Assembly (NCBI GenBank): GCA_900768535.1
Contig: CAAGDE010000175.1
Coordinates: 1-13,501, forward strand
Origin: Clostridia bacterium
GTDB lineage: Bacteria > Bacillota > Clostridia > Oscillospirales > CAG-272
Length of the DNA: 13,501 nucleotides
Reading direction: 5' to 3'
Part shown: piece after piece, positions 1-7,661 of the stretch
Layout of the letters: each line of letters starts with the position of its first letter
Position numbering within the stretch: the stretch's first letter is position 1
The notes under the pieces: generated by a model
Database searches by the model: none
Told to the model about the DNA's origin: nothing
Seen by the model: the letters and a program-made list of their open reading frames with translations, nothing else
Position numbers and translations under genes: made by a program

Positions 1-107
1 CTGAACTCCTTTCGAATGTTTTGTGTAGCGACTTCATTCTACCAGAGTTTTGTGAGCATGTCTATATCTTTTTGGCTCTTTTTTGTTTTTGCGAAAAATA
101 TTATACC

Positions 108-800
108 TTATCCTTTTGCTTTCGCATATTCCTTATCAAGTTTAGCTATAATCTGCGTTTGGATGGCTTCAAGGTTAAAATTAGTTACTGCGTCAACCGG
201 GATCCGTCCGAGCATGGTTGAAGAAAAGCTGTATATATTGCCTGTTTCTTTCACCACGATCTCCGCTTGATCCGAACATCTAAATCCATTCACGTATTGA
301 TTGAACGAAATTGTATACATTTTGCGCTCTTCATTAAATGTGGTTGTCACAGTATATTTCGAAATATTTGTGATTTTGGAAAGAAATGCACGGGCGATAT
401 CAAGGCATTCTGATTCCGTATATGTTCGTGTATCGCTCTCATTGGAAGTACTGTCATCAAAGAAATAATTGCATAATTTACCATCGTCTGTGATTGAAAA
501 AAAGCAATCTTTATCATCTTTATATGTATGTGTGTTGTAAAACTCGGAAAACCTGTGTTCTGTTTTTACGTAATCTCCTGTAGTATGAATGTTTCCAACT
601 GCAATGGTGACTTTTTTCTCCGCATCAGGATCAATAAATGCGTCTTTACTCCAAGGCTGATATTCTAATTTATGCGGATTTCCAGGGATTGAGTCAGAAT
701 ATCCACATATTCTGATTGAAAGCTTTTCACTTTGTGTGCAACCAAACAACACTGTAACCAATATCAGCAACGAAAATATAATATAACTTGGTTTTCTCAT
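108..800 (-). CDS. Predicted lipoprotein (PepSY-like, paralogue of next gene)
   Basis: A 230-residue protein with a lipoprotein signal: a basic start (MRKP), a hydrophobic stretch at residues 5-20 and the lipobox LFGC with Cys21 as the lipidated residue. It should therefore be anchored on the outer face of the membrane. The start is backed by AAGGAGA five or so bases upstream. The body is beta-rich. Its last 100 residues have a pattern seen in PepSY/YcdB-type domains: a long helix (SECLDIARAFLSKI), then strand pairs and a closing helix. The whole protein aligns with the upstream gene at 959-1831 (shared G-D-Y near the middle, TESECLDIA versus TEKQCSDIA), so the two are paralogues. It is probably the second gene of a two-gene transcript. 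Visibly AT-richer than the genes from 2.05 kb on, so likely host rather than phage. The exact function is not recognised. Confidence 0.8.
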   Translation of the reverse strand: MRKPSYIIFSLLILVTVLFGCTQSEKLSIRICGYSDSIPGNPHKLEYQPWSKDAFIDPDAEKKVTIAVGNIHTTGDYVKTEHRFSEFYNTHTYKDDKDCFFSITDDGKLCNYFFDDSTSNESDTRTYTESECLDIARAFLSKITNISKYTVTTTFNEERKMYTISFNQYVNGFRCSDQAEIVVKETGNIYSFSSTMLGRIPVDAVTNFNLEAIQTQIIAKLDKEYAKAKG

Positions 801-958
801 ACCATTCTCCTTTTATTTACGATATCGTCGTATCCACCTTGAGAATTGTTCGGCACATGAGATTTGAAAAAGTTAAAGCGGTCTGATTATTTGAAAATCA
901 TTATAAAGGCAGAGTTATCTCCTAAAACGGCAAGGAGATCAGCCTATTTGTTATCCTG

Positions 959-1831
959 TCAGTCGATATATACTAATAGCTTTACTGTCTCCACTGCTTC
1001 TTTCGCCAAAGCATTTTTGGGCACCAATTCAACCGAGATATCATATTCTAACGCATATGTCCCGTCTGACAATTTGACAAACACCTTTTTTGTATGATTC
1101 CAGGAATAATCATATTTATCGCTTATGGAATCATACATATTTTTGATTTTCGCATCAATATTTGCAGCAATCACTTCATTGTCCTCGTTTGATGGTGGCT
1201 TAAGACCCTCAAATTCATTTAATGTGCTGAACATATGGGATATAACATCCCCATATATCGTTACACCGATAAAAGCGGAATCTGATGTTTGAATTTCATC
1301 AACAAGAAAAACAAACTCAAAGTCATATATTGCACCATATTCAGGAATTTCCAAATAGTTTGAAGCAACCAAAGAATACTTGTCTGTATCTACATATTGA
1401 CTGAAATATTGCAATGCGATATCAGAACATTGTTTTTCTGTTAGGGAAGCAGTTTCACTTTTAGATGAGACGTAGTTCATATCAACATATGAATAACTGT
1501 CTACTACGCCTGTTTTTGCGTTTATTCCAAATTGCACCTTACCTCCGTCTTTTGAATATTCATAGTAATCCACATCACTATTGAATAAATAGCTTTTCTT
1601 TGACATGGAATAATCACCGGAAATCCTTTTGCCGTTGACCGTTGCGGTTTGTTTGGATTTGAATTTCTTCTGATATGTTTCAACATTTAATTCAATCTCG
1701 CCGTGTCGTTCTACTATGGAATCGTCTGCATATCCGGACACTTCAACAACTTCAAATTTCTTTGATTTTGAGCATGAAACCAAACTAACAATAACCAGTA
1801 AAGAAATGACAGCACAAAATATTTTTTTCAT
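959..1831 (-). CDS. Predicted lipoprotein, longer paralogue
   Basis: Start chosen at 1831 (MKKIFCAV) because GGAGG lies about six bases before it; an in-frame ATG 15 bases further upstream has no such site. The product is 290 residues, with lipobox LVSC and Cys20 as the lipidated cysteine. It shares the architecture of the downstream lipoprotein: an N-terminal beta region with VNGKRISGDY, a mid helix (TEKQCSDIALQYFSQYV) and strand-rich C-terminal repeats. It adds about 60 residues at the C-terminus (KVFVKLSDGTYALEYDISVELVP). A surface-exposed PepSY-like fold is an inference from pattern. The gap to the next gene is 158 bases without a clear terminator. The sigma-A promoter at 1912-1940 probably drives both genes. 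AT-rich; likely host flank. Confidence 0.8.
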   Translation of the reverse strand: MKKIFCAVISLLVIVSLVSCSKSKKFEVVEVSGYADDSIVERHGEIELNVETYQKKFKSKQTATVNGKRISGDYSMSKKSYLFNSDVDYYEYSKDGGKVQFGINAKTGVVDSYSYVDMNYVSSKSETASLTEKQCSDIALQYFSQYVDTDKYSLVASNYLEIPEYGAIYDFEFVFLVDEIQTSDSAFIGVTIYGDVISHMFSTLNEFEGLKPPSNEDNEVIAANIDAKIKNMYDSISDKYDYSWNHTKKVFVKLSDGTYALEYDISVELVPKNALAKEAVETVKLLVYID

Positions 1832-1911
1832 AGTAATCCTCCGCAAATGAATGTCAAAAATATGTTGTTATGAAACAACGCGATTTATATCCCTTTGTGG
1901 ATCACATTTCA

Positions 1912-1940
1912 ATTATATCACACTTTTACACGAAAATCAA
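1912..1940 (-). promoter_or_regulatory. Sigma-A promoter of the lipoprotein pair
   Basis: On the minus strand the -35 box TTGATT (1935-1940) and the -10 box TATAAT (1912-1917) are 17 bases apart, and the -10 is extended (TGA before TATAAT). Transcription would begin near 1905, leaving a leader of about 73 nt before the start at 1831. That leader holds a 6-bp hairpin, GTTGTT-TCAT-AACAAC (1864-1879). Confidence 0.75.
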
Positions 1941-1975
1941 GAGAAATATCAACAAATAAGCTTTATTTTGTGTTG

Positions 1976-1984
1976 TGTTACAAT
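1976..1984 (+). promoter_or_regulatory. Weak extended -10 promoter candidate for the phage genes
   Basis: TGTTACAAT on the plus strand fits an extended -10 element (TGn followed by TACAAT at 1979-1984). No recognisable -35 lies 17 bases upstream. Transcription would start near 1991, about 60 bases before the first phage gene at 2050. This is the best plus-strand candidate seen in the 1832-2049 gap, but it is weak. Confidence 0.3.
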
Positions 1985-2049
1985 AGGTGTGTCACTACAA
2001 CCGCGTTTTGGTTGCAGGACGGAAAAAATCAAAGGAGGTCATTGCAAAA

Positions 2050-2703
2050 ATGGCACAAAAGGTTACGGAATCGGTTAAGGGAATGGATCAGGGCATGGAG
2101 ACGGTCGCGGAGGGCGGCTTGGATCGGGCTGGTGCGGAGGTCGGCAAGGGCTTGGATGGCAGCTCTTTCAAATCCTCTGTCAGTGGAGGGAAGTCCGGCT
2201 CGGCAGAGGTTGACAAAACGGTCGGTGATTCGGCGTTGGTCGGCGAGGTCGGCTCTGACGATGCAGAGGATGCCGATTCTTTGGATTTCGATGACATGGA
2301 TTCCGGGGAGCTGACCGACATGGAGAACATCGGGGTTCTGGTGTATCGGGAAAAGTTCATATCCAAGGAGCGCCGCCAGAAGTACTGGGGCTATTTCGTT
2401 GTGGGGATGTTGCGCGGGCGCAAGGTTCGGGTGTCTCTCGTCTCGACCGATGCCGGAGGGTACGATCTTCTGGACATCGTGTTCAACGGTGCGGATTCCG
2501 TGGAGCTGTGGCGGAAGCCTTACTCGATGAAGGACGAAAAGGGAAAGATCACCGCATCCGGATTCACCTACAGCGTGGTCAGTCTGGACGAGGACGAGAC
2601 GGTCTACACGGCGCAGGTCAAGCCCTCGCGGAAGTCGGACAAGGCGCTCTTGGAAAAGATCATCGAGCTGTCTATGCGCTCGATTGCACGGGAGGAGGAA
2701 TGA
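2050..2703 (+). CDS. Protein of unknown function, first gene of the phage-like block
   Basis: A 217-residue soluble protein. Start at 2050 (MAQKVTES) follows AAAGGAGG at 2031-2038 with an 11-base gap; earlier in-frame codons lack a better site. Residues 1-92 are low complexity, rich in Gly, Ser, Asp and Glu (for example EVGSDDAEDADSLDFDDMDS), and probably disordered. Residues 93-217 form a compact alternating beta pattern (GVLVYREKF, RKVRVSLVS, YTAQVKPSR) with a closing helix ending in REEE. There is no signal peptide or membrane segment, so it is cytoplasmic. By position a phage DNA-binding or assembly protein is possible, but no family is recognised and no function is claimed. Codon use is GC-rich, in clear contrast with the lipoprotein genes to its left. 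Confidence 0.75.
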   Translation: MAQKVTESVKGMDQGMETVAEGGLDRAGAEVGKGLDGSSFKSSVSGGKSGSAEVDKTVGDSALVGEVGSDDAEDADSLDFDDMDSGELTDMENIGVLVYREKFISKERRQKYWGYFVVGMLRGRKVRVSLVSTDAGGYDLLDIVFNGADSVELWRKPYSMKDEKGKITASGFTYSVVSLDEDETVYTAQVKPSRKSDKALLEKIIELSMRSIAREEE

Positions 2704-2772
2704 CGCGACCGCTTTCGTCTGCGTTCCCTGATTCATAGATCAACATCAACCATTACAAAAGGAGAAATTCAC

Positions 2773-3312
2773 ATGAGAAGAAAAACGAAAAACACGCTGA
2801 CCCTGATCTGCGGCGTTCTGGCGCTTGCGCTCCTGACCGGGCTTGTCCTCAACCTTTACGGCGCATTCGACAAGAAAAAGGTCAACCCGAACAACCTCAT
2901 CAACGGGGAGATTTCCGGCTACAAGACCGCCGAAACCTACAACAACGGGTACGGTGTGAAGTATACCGTGGAGAAGGACGGCACGGTGAAGGCATTCGGT
3001 ACGGCTACCGCTGACGATGTGTTCACGGTCGCAACCGGCATCAAGCTGACCTCCGGCAAAACCTACACCCTGAGCTGCGGGAACAACTCGGTCGGCTACA
3101 AATCCTTCGGTCTGCGGCTGCACAACATGAACGCGACTTCCGGTGCGGCGAACGAGTACATCTTCGCAGATTTGAACGGCACTTTTACTGCCGCCAACAG
3201 CACCGACACCTACAATGTCGAGGTGTATGTCATGAAGGACGCAAAGGTCTTTGCCACCTTCCGTCCGGTACTGGTGGAAGGCAGTTCTGCCGGGGACTTC
3301 CTCGTGAAATGA
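2773..3312 (+). CDS. Membrane-anchored jelly-roll (carbohydrate-binding-like) protein
   Basis: A 179-residue protein after AAAAGGAGAA. Residues 1-8 are basic, 9-30 form one membrane helix (LICGVLALALLTGLVLNLY), and the rest should face outside by the positive-inside rule. Residues 40-179 match the pattern of the jelly-roll domains common in Clostridia phage and surface proteins: NNLINGE, YGVKYTVEKDGTVKAFGTATADD, TSGKTYTLSCG, then FRPVLVEGSSAGDF near the end. This type of domain is generally taken to bind glycans. The N-terminal anchor closely resembles that of the next gene (LxLNLY after the helix), and the two genes are separated by nine bases, so they are co-expressed. In a filamentous phage such a protein could be a minor virion or adsorption component; that role is inferred. 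There is no signal-peptidase site. Confidence 0.75.
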   Translation: MRRKTKNTLTLICGVLALALLTGLVLNLYGAFDKKKVNPNNLINGEISGYKTAETYNNGYGVKYTVEKDGTVKAFGTATADDVFTVATGIKLTSGKTYTLSCGNNSVGYKSFGLRLHNMNATSGAANEYIFADLNGTFTAANSTDTYNVEVYVMKDAKVFATFRPVLVEGSSAGDFLVK

Positions 3313-3321
3313 GGTGATTCC

Positions 3322-4119
3322 GTGAAACTGACTCGGAATCTGAAAAAGTATCTGCTCCCGGTTTGCTTGGTGCTGGCGTTTGCGCTTCTGCTGGGTCTGA
3401 CGCTGAACCTTTACAAGCCGATCAAGCAACTGAAGAACAATAAGATGCCGGTCAAGGGCGATCTGATCACCATTGACGGAATGCCCTACCGTGTGCTGAA
3501 GGTTGACGGAACGGTCGCTGAGGTGCTGTCGCTGAATACGTATAGTGATTCCTATCTGATGTTTAATTCCTCTTCTGCCGCAGTGGCGAATGTTTATGCC
3601 GGAAGCACGGTTGATAAGTATTGCAACGAAACTTTTTATCGGAATCATCTTTCAAACGATGTGCGAAAGGCAATCGTGGACAAGACCTTTCAGCAGGATG
3701 CATGGTTCAAGGAGGACGAGGGAAGCCCCGTGTACCTGGAGACTTACCTTGTGGCATCCGAGGGAATGCGGATTCGGAAACGGTCTCTTGCAACTTCCAC
3801 TTACGGAGACGAGATCACCCGCCATTGCTACTTGCTGTCGGTTCAGGATGTGATCGATTATCTGGAGGTCACTCCCGACATGACTGCCGACAACACGACC
3901 TTTACGCAGAAGAACATCTGGAAGGCATTCTTCAATTCGGATTCAGCGGTGGATCAGTATCCATGGCTACGTTCGGCAAAGTATGACGATTCCACACAAG
4001 TAGCGCATCTGAACGGTCAAACGGGCAGTGTGTCGTTTGTTCTGGCAGCTACTGGCAATGGAAACTTCACTTATGCCGCATTCCAGATCGACCTTGCAAA
4101 GATTGCATGGACGAAATAA
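3322..4119 (+). CDS. Membrane-anchored DUF6273-like protein
   Basis: A 265-residue protein with a GTG start at 3322, preceded by GAGGTGA, nine bases after the stop of the jelly-roll gene. Residues 10-31 form a membrane helix (LLPVCLVLAFALLLGLTLNLY) that mirrors the neighbour's anchor. The extracellular part follows the DUF6273 layout: a first strand pair around residues 55-71 (PYRVLKVDGTVAEVLSL), a central segment with small helices (FYRNHLSNDVRKAIVD), LLSVQDVIDYLEV, the YPWLRSA motif at residues 213-219, and a last strand set FVLAATGNGNFTYAAFQIDL. DUF6273 occurs in surface and phage-like proteins of Clostridia, and its biochemical role is not known to me. Together with the previous gene it forms a pair of cell-surface or virion display proteins. 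Confidence 0.7.
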   Translation: MKLTRNLKKYLLPVCLVLAFALLLGLTLNLYKPIKQLKNNKMPVKGDLITIDGMPYRVLKVDGTVAEVLSLNTYSDSYLMFNSSSAAVANVYAGSTVDKYCNETFYRNHLSNDVRKAIVDKTFQQDAWFKEDEGSPVYLETYLVASEGMRIRKRSLATSTYGDEITRHCYLLSVQDVIDYLEVTPDMTADNTTFTQKNIWKAFFNSDSAVDQYPWLRSAKYDDSTQVAHLNGQTGSVSFVLAATGNGNFTYAAFQIDLAKIAWTK

Positions 4120-4126
4120 ATCAAAC

Positions 4127-4158
4127 CGGGCAGTCTGTTCAACTGAATAGACTGCCCG
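4127..4158 (+). other. Intergenic stem-loop
   Basis: A perfect 10-bp stem (CGGGCAGTCT with AGACTGCCCG) and a 12-base loop sit between two plus-strand genes. There is no run of T after it on the plus strand; on the minus strand it is followed by GTTTGATTTATTT. It may be a weak attenuator or an mRNA stability or processing site between the display genes and the small basic protein gene. Confidence 0.6.
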
Positions 4159-4173
4159 ATTCTATGGAGGAGA

Positions 4174-4503
4174 ATGAAAAAGAAGACAAAATCGAAGAAG
4201 TGGAACCGTGCGCATTTTTTCAAACGTAAGAAAAGCACGAAACGGCAAGTCGGTCATCCAGTCTATGTTTACGGAAAAAGCGGGAGATATTACAAATATC
4301 TAACTTTTACTCATACACCGGAACGGGGTAAGGAGAAGGATTATGAGAAGCTAAGACATAACATTGATCCTAAGGAGGACGCCAAAGCTACATACGTAAA
4401 GCGCATCCCGGACGTAACCGACCAAAAGGAATTTCGCACTCCGGACAAAAAATACCGGATTCATGAGGACGATGTTCCCACGATCCGGAAATATAAAAAG
4501 TAG
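4174..4503 (+). CDS. Small basic protein, paralogue 1 of 3
   Basis: A 109-residue, strongly basic protein with GGAGGAG just before its ATG. The start MKKKTKSKKWNRAHFFKRKK is a lysine/arginine-rich tail. Then come GHPVYVYGKSGRYYKYLTFTHTPE, a helical acidic stretch, LRHNIDP, YVKRIPDVTDQKEF and KKYRIHEDDVPTIRKYKK. It is clearly homologous to the products at 6952-7284 and, more distantly, 11826-12167. The strand-strand-T pattern recalls SH3-like barrels such as PemK/MazF toxins, but that is a guess from pattern only. The stop codon lies two bases from the closing stem of the minus-strand RNA at 4505-4566, whose U-rich tail overlaps the end of this gene. The family is not recognised. Confidence 0.75.
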   Translation: MKKKTKSKKWNRAHFFKRKKSTKRQVGHPVYVYGKSGRYYKYLTFTHTPERGKEKDYEKLRHNIDPKEDAKATYVKRIPDVTDQKEFRTPDKKYRIHEDDVPTIRKYKK

Positions 4504-4566
4504 AGGAAACGGTGCGCATTCGCGCGTTGTCAACACATCCGCTTTCGCGGCAGGACTGCCGTTTCC
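4489..4566 (-). ncRNA. Structured small RNA a (GGAAA-start, GNRA hairpin)
   Basis: Transcribed leftwards from a consensus promoter; the predicted first base, G4566, is 8 bases past the -10. The RNA begins GGAAACGG, which pairs perfectly with CCGUUUCC at its 3' side (4505-4512), an 8-bp closing stem. Inside are CUG, the hairpin CCGC-GAAA-GCGG (GNRA tetraloop), a 13-base linker and a second hairpin GCGC-GAAU-GCGC. A U-rich tail (UCUACUUUUUAUAUUU) follows the closing stem, as in an intrinsic terminator. RNAs b and c share this plan with different stem sequences. No protein is encoded. It is convergent with the small basic protein gene on its left. Confidence 0.65.
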
Positions 4567-4573
4567 ATAACAT

Positions 4574-4602
4574 AGTATACCACACATTCCTTCAAAAGTC
4601 AA
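4574..4602 (-). promoter_or_regulatory. Minus-strand sigma-A promoter for RNA a
   Basis: TTGACT (-35, 4597-4602) and TATACT (-10, 4574-4579) are separated by 17 bases, with an extended -10 (TGG before TATACT). It points away from the pIII-like gene that starts at 4619, and nothing is encoded downstream of it except RNA a. Confidence 0.75.
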
Positions 4603-4618
4603 TAGAAAGGGACGAAAA

Positions 4619-6955
4619 ATGAGACAAAAACTTTTCCGGCGGATCGGCGCGCTTCTGGTAGCGTTTCTGATGCTCCTGCCGGTGTTGGCGGTGCCGATTG
4701 TGGCAGAGGATGCCGAAACCGGACAGCAGGCGAACGGGTTTGCCGTTTACCAATTTGAAAATCTGAAAACGATCGGAGAAAACCTGAGCGGTCAGATTCA
4801 GTACCTCGGAGATTCCGGCGTGGCAGCTTATCCGTATCGATGCTCGGTCGATCTGATGCCGGATACCTGGTATTATCTGCGTTATTCCGGCGCTGCAACG
4901 CAGCACAATCATACTCCCGTCTATATGCTGTATCACGGAAGCAAGCTGACCTTCAGCCCGGATTCGGTGGCTTATACGGAATTCATCCTCTATACCGGAA
5001 AGCAGTCCGGTGCCTGTCGACTGGAAATCTATTCCCCGGATGCACTTTCGACTTGCATCGCCGACCATGCGCTTTACAGGGTGTCCTCCTTCGATACGGT
5101 CTACGATGTCCGTTATACATCCTTTGCGCAGGATCACGACAATCTGTTCCCGGAGATCGACCTTTCCAAATATAAAGGCGTGACCGGGGACTTCATCGAG
5201 CTGCTCACCGTCTACGAGAACATCACGATCGCCGAGGATTACACATGGGACGGGCAGGTGTATCTGTACCTGTTCAACCCGTCCGGCAAGATGATTTCGG
5301 GCGGAACCCTGACCTGCCCGGACGATGATGGAAAAAGCTCGTCCTTTTCGTTGATCCCGGTTGTGACCATGGAGGACGTGAGCACCGAGGACTGGCGGTT
5401 TATGAAACTGGAGGTCACCGGGCACTGGTGGCACCAATACGAAAAGAATCAAGACGGCTCGGTCAATATCCATACCCGCCGGCGCAGGATCACCGACCTG
5501 ACGCTGAATTATGGAGACGGTTCGTCCAAAACTTTCCCCTATGACGGAAGTTTTATTATCGAGGATCAATTTTCAGAGGTACAGACCTCTTCCACCGATT
5601 CGGCGGAGGTAATCGGGCATAAGGTTACGGGAAATTTTGCTCCCACGGTCGATATTGATTTTGACTATACCTTTTATCGTACCGATACAAGCCCGAATGG
5701 GGCGTACTACCACAATCAGGTGGACAGCATTTACTTCAATGTGCCGAACTACCTCAAAGAATCTTACGGCAAATTGACAGATGTTCGGGTGTCCTATCGG
5801 AAAGCCAGAACAACTCCTGCAATTGTTGTGGACAATCAGGAGTTGTATAACGCTTTGTTGCAATATGTATTTTTGGATGCAACAAACGGCATCAGCAAAG
5901 CACCACTCTTATATGACTCAACCCCGGACTTTGTTGGAGGTTTGGAGCAACGCTATACATATGAGATTGTGTATAATAAAGCGTTGTTTCCTCCTCAGCA
6001 TTATTCTCCGATATTTCGGAATACAATTGACAAAATCAATCTTCTTTTTAAAGTCGATGATGCCGATGCTGGAATCCGCTCTGAAAAATCAACGGTCAAA
6101 TGGGATGAAATTCTGAAATGGATGTATGATAACACAGTCACCTCTGTGGATACCGTGCAAGGGGCAAGCGGGTTGATCTCCCGCAGATATTTTTCAGAGG
6201 TTGACAATGATGTGACCGTTTTAGATGTTGCGTCTCTGAAGCTAAATGCCGAAAGTTATGCAACGAACCACAATTTCTTTGAAAAGTGGGCAGAATATGG
6301 GTTTGCATACGCTTTGAACGGGTCGCCTTCTGACATTGATCTTGATCTGTCACAGAAAATTATAGCCATTGAAAACGAGGGACAGCTTAGCAATCCGGAC
6401 AAACTCTATTTTGCGGAAAGCGATGCCGGTGAACTTCGAAACTGCCTTATGAAAGCTAAAAGCAATGATAGCACAATGTACTTCGTCCGGTTCAATGTTT
6501 CGCAATATTATATGTGTCCATTGAATGCGGATTATAATGGAAAAACCAATCAAAGTGCTGGCTATGCTTTTGCGGAAGATGTCTATTTGGACTTTCATAT
6601 TCTTCGTCTGACTTATCAAAAAAAGGACGGAACCATTACACATATTCCCGTAAACAGTGTTCATAAAGATTTGGGTGGAGATGGTACACAGGAAAAGCCT
6701 CCGGAAAAAGTAAACGATGATGCAAAAGACGATCTGCTCGGAAAAATCAAAGATCAATTTGCCCGCTTCGGCAAAATTCTTGCTCTGATCCTCGGCATTG
6801 TTGTCGTTGTCCTGATTGCTGTCTTTGTCGTTCCCGTGGCGTCTCCAATCTTCAAGGCGATTTTCGATGCCATTGGTAGCTTCTTCCGATGGATTGGGGA
6901 GAAATTCAGGGGAGCGTCAGCCAAGCGAAAACAGCGCAGGAGCGGCAGGAAATGA
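4619..6955 (+). CDS. pIII-like secreted, C-terminally anchored phage protein
   Basis: A 778-residue protein with AAAGG eight bases before its ATG. Residues 1-30 are a signal peptide (MRQKLFRRIG, then a Leu/Val core ending VPIVAED). The long exported region is beta-rich with many Tyr, Asp and Ser and no recognised domain. Near the end come a charged spacer (GTQEKPPEKVNDDAKDD), one membrane helix at about 720-741 (ILALILGIVVVVLIAVFVVP), an amphipathic stretch and a very basic cytoplasmic tail (RKQRRSGRK). Signal peptide plus C-terminal anchor plus basic tail is the layout of filamentous phage pIII adsorption proteins, which supports that role, though it is larger than M13 pIII. Its stop overlaps the next start (ATGA). 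The stretch coding for about residues 390-700 is visibly AT-richer than the first third, which suggests mosaic exchange of the receptor-binding part. Confidence 0.75.
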   Translation: MRQKLFRRIGALLVAFLMLLPVLAVPIVAEDAETGQQANGFAVYQFENLKTIGENLSGQIQYLGDSGVAAYPYRCSVDLMPDTWYYLRYSGAATQHNHTPVYMLYHGSKLTFSPDSVAYTEFILYTGKQSGACRLEIYSPDALSTCIADHALYRVSSFDTVYDVRYTSFAQDHDNLFPEIDLSKYKGVTGDFIELLTVYENITIAEDYTWDGQVYLYLFNPSGKMISGGTLTCPDDDGKSSSFSLIPVVTMEDVSTEDWRFMKLEVTGHWWHQYEKNQDGSVNIHTRRRRITDLTLNYGDGSSKTFPYDGSFIIEDQFSEVQTSSTDSAEVIGHKVTGNFAPTVDIDFDYTFYRTDTSPNGAYYHNQVDSIYFNVPNYLKESYGKLTDVRVSYRKARTTPAIVVDNQELYNALLQYVFLDATNGISKAPLLYDSTPDFVGGLEQRYTYEIVYNKALFPPQHYSPIFRNTIDKINLLFKVDDADAGIRSEKSTVKWDEILKWMYDNTVTSVDTVQGASGLISRRYFSEVDNDVTVLDVASLKLNAESYATNHNFFEKWAEYGFAYALNGSPSDIDLDLSQKIIAIENEGQLSNPDKLYFAESDAGELRNCLMKAKSNDSTMYFVRFNVSQYYMCPLNADYNGKTNQSAGYAFAEDVYLDFHILRLTYQKKDGTITHIPVNSVHKDLGGDGTQEKPPEKVNDDAKDDLLGKIKDQFARFGKILALILGIVVVVLIAVFVVPVASPIFKAIFDAIGSFFRWIGEKFRGASAKRKQRRSGRK

Positions 6956-7284
6956 CCAAACAGAAAAAGCCCCACAAGAAGTGGAACCGTGTCCATCAAA
7001 TGAAGTGGCATAAGAAAACGCAGACTCGCAAAGGACATCCGTCCTATGTGTTCGGAAGTTCCGGCAAGCGCTACCGTTTCTTCTGCTTTACGCATTCCGA
7101 ATCTACAGACGGAAAAGAAAATATCCGTTTGAAACATAACATCGCGCCCGATGAAACGGAGGACTGCTATGTTCGCCCGATTCCACAGGTGGATTCCCAT
7201 GATAATTTTGAACCGCCGAAAAAGTTATACCGCATCCATGAGGAAGATATGCCGCTGATTCGGTCATTACGGAAAAAGAAATAA
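6952..7284 (+). CDS. Small basic protein, paralogue 2 of 3
   Basis: Start chosen at 6952 (MTKQKKPHKKWNRVH): its ATG overlaps the TGA of the pIII-like gene by four bases, implying translational coupling, and the N-terminus then aligns with paralogue 1 (KKWNR in both). An upstream in-frame ATG at 6889 would lie inside the pIII-like gene. The product has 110 residues: a basic N-terminal tail, GHPSYVFGSSGKRYRFFCFTHSES, LKHNIAPDE, YVRPIPQVDSHDNF and KLYRIHEEDMPLIRSLRKKK. No membrane segment or signal. Its stop codon is followed within six bases by the closing stem of minus-strand RNA b. The tight coupling to a virion gene suggests expression with the structural module. Function unknown; a small RNA-binding or SH3-like fold is only a guess. 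Confidence 0.75.
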   Translation: MTKQKKPHKKWNRVHQMKWHKKTQTRKGHPSYVFGSSGKRYRFFCFTHSESTDGKENIRLKHNIAPDETEDCYVRPIPQVDSHDNFEPPKKLYRIHEEDMPLIRSLRKKK

Positions 7285-7353
7285 GAAAAGGAAACGGCTG
7301 CAATACTGCACATCGCGTCACCTCCGGATTTCTCCGGCAGCGCTTCCGTTTCC
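7272..7353 (-). ncRNA. Structured small RNA b
   Basis: Leftward RNA with predicted first base G7353, 8 bases past TATAAT. The closing stem is GGAAACGG with CCGUUUCC (7290-7297), identical to RNA a. Inside are CUG, the hairpin CCGGA-GAAA-UCCGG (one pair longer than in RNA a, same tetraloop), a 13-base linker and the hairpin UGCA-GUAU-UGCA. The tail UUUUCUUAUUUCUUUUU makes a plausible intrinsic terminator. Compared with RNA a, both internal hairpins have changed sequence but kept pairing. The tail overlaps the last codons of small basic paralogue 2 on the other strand. Confidence 0.65.
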
Positions 7354-7358
7354 AAAAT

Positions 7359-7397
7359 GTATTATACCACATTTCCCCGCAGTTGTCAACCCCGAAT
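7359..7397. repeat. Direct repeat, copy 1 (promoter duplication)
   Basis: This 39-bp stretch recurs at 7963-8001 with one mismatch (7390 versus 7994). It spans the whole minus-strand promoter and a few bases beyond. The 604-bp offset equals one unit of the duplicated gene cassette, so the repeat is the best preserved trace of a tandem duplication. Confidence 0.85.
7361..7389 (-). promoter_or_regulatory. Minus-strand consensus promoter for RNA b
   Basis: Perfect TTGACA (7384-7389) and TATAAT (7361-7366) boxes at 17-base spacing, with an extended -10 (TGG). This is as strong a sigma-A promoter as the rules predict. It reads left, away from the small gene at 7420. Confidence 0.85.
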
Positions 7398-7419
7398 TTT
7401 AGAAAAGAGGACAAGAACA

Positions 7420-7661
7420 TGAAAACCAATCGTACAATGGAAGAACTTCAGGAATATCTGAAAGTCAGACAGGCACAGATCACAGAATGGAACCAACTTT
7501 TCAGCCTTGAAAAATTCATGCAGTCGGAAACGATTGACGGCGGATTTCTGGAACGAACCTTCGGCGGACAGGGCGCCGCAACGCTGATGCATGACCTGCA
7601 GGAGTTCCTGAAAGGCAAAGATGTGCTGGATAACGAATTGATTTTTGAGTGTATGTCTTAA
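7420..7661 (+). CDS. Small acidic helical protein, cassette copy 1
   Basis: An 80-residue protein starting MKTNRTMEELQEYL after AAGAGGA. It matches the C-terminal 65-70 residues of the product of 8037-8561: LQEYLKVRQAQITEWNQLFSLEK versus ISEYLEVRKKQLEEWRNEFGCEK, and GGQGAATLMHDLQEFLKGKD versus MGEGASSILNDLQNFLDGKT. It is therefore either a stand-alone version of that domain or a copy that has lost its N-terminal domain; a good start and Shine-Dalgarno site favour a working gene. Mostly helical, soluble. Its stop overlaps the stop of the zinc-ribbon gene on the other strand by four bases (TTAA), an arrangement repeated in copy 2. Function not recognised. Confidence 0.7.

Noticed and set aside
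917..939. Hairpin ATCTCCT/AGGAGAT between the lipoprotein genes as a terminator
   Set aside because: Seven pairs with a nine-base loop and no T run on either side; probably chance.
2746..3648. A 300-codon minus-strand frame
   Set aside because: Shadow of the two anchored display proteins, which have good starts and recognisable domains.
4489..4566. RNA a as a tRNA or tRNA-like cloverleaf
   Set aside because: There is no anticodon arm, T-loop sequence or CCA-type acceptor, and the length is too short.
4592..5569. A 325-codon minus-strand frame
   Set aside because: Antisense to the first part of the pIII-like gene; no start signal, and the plus frame has signal peptide and anchor.
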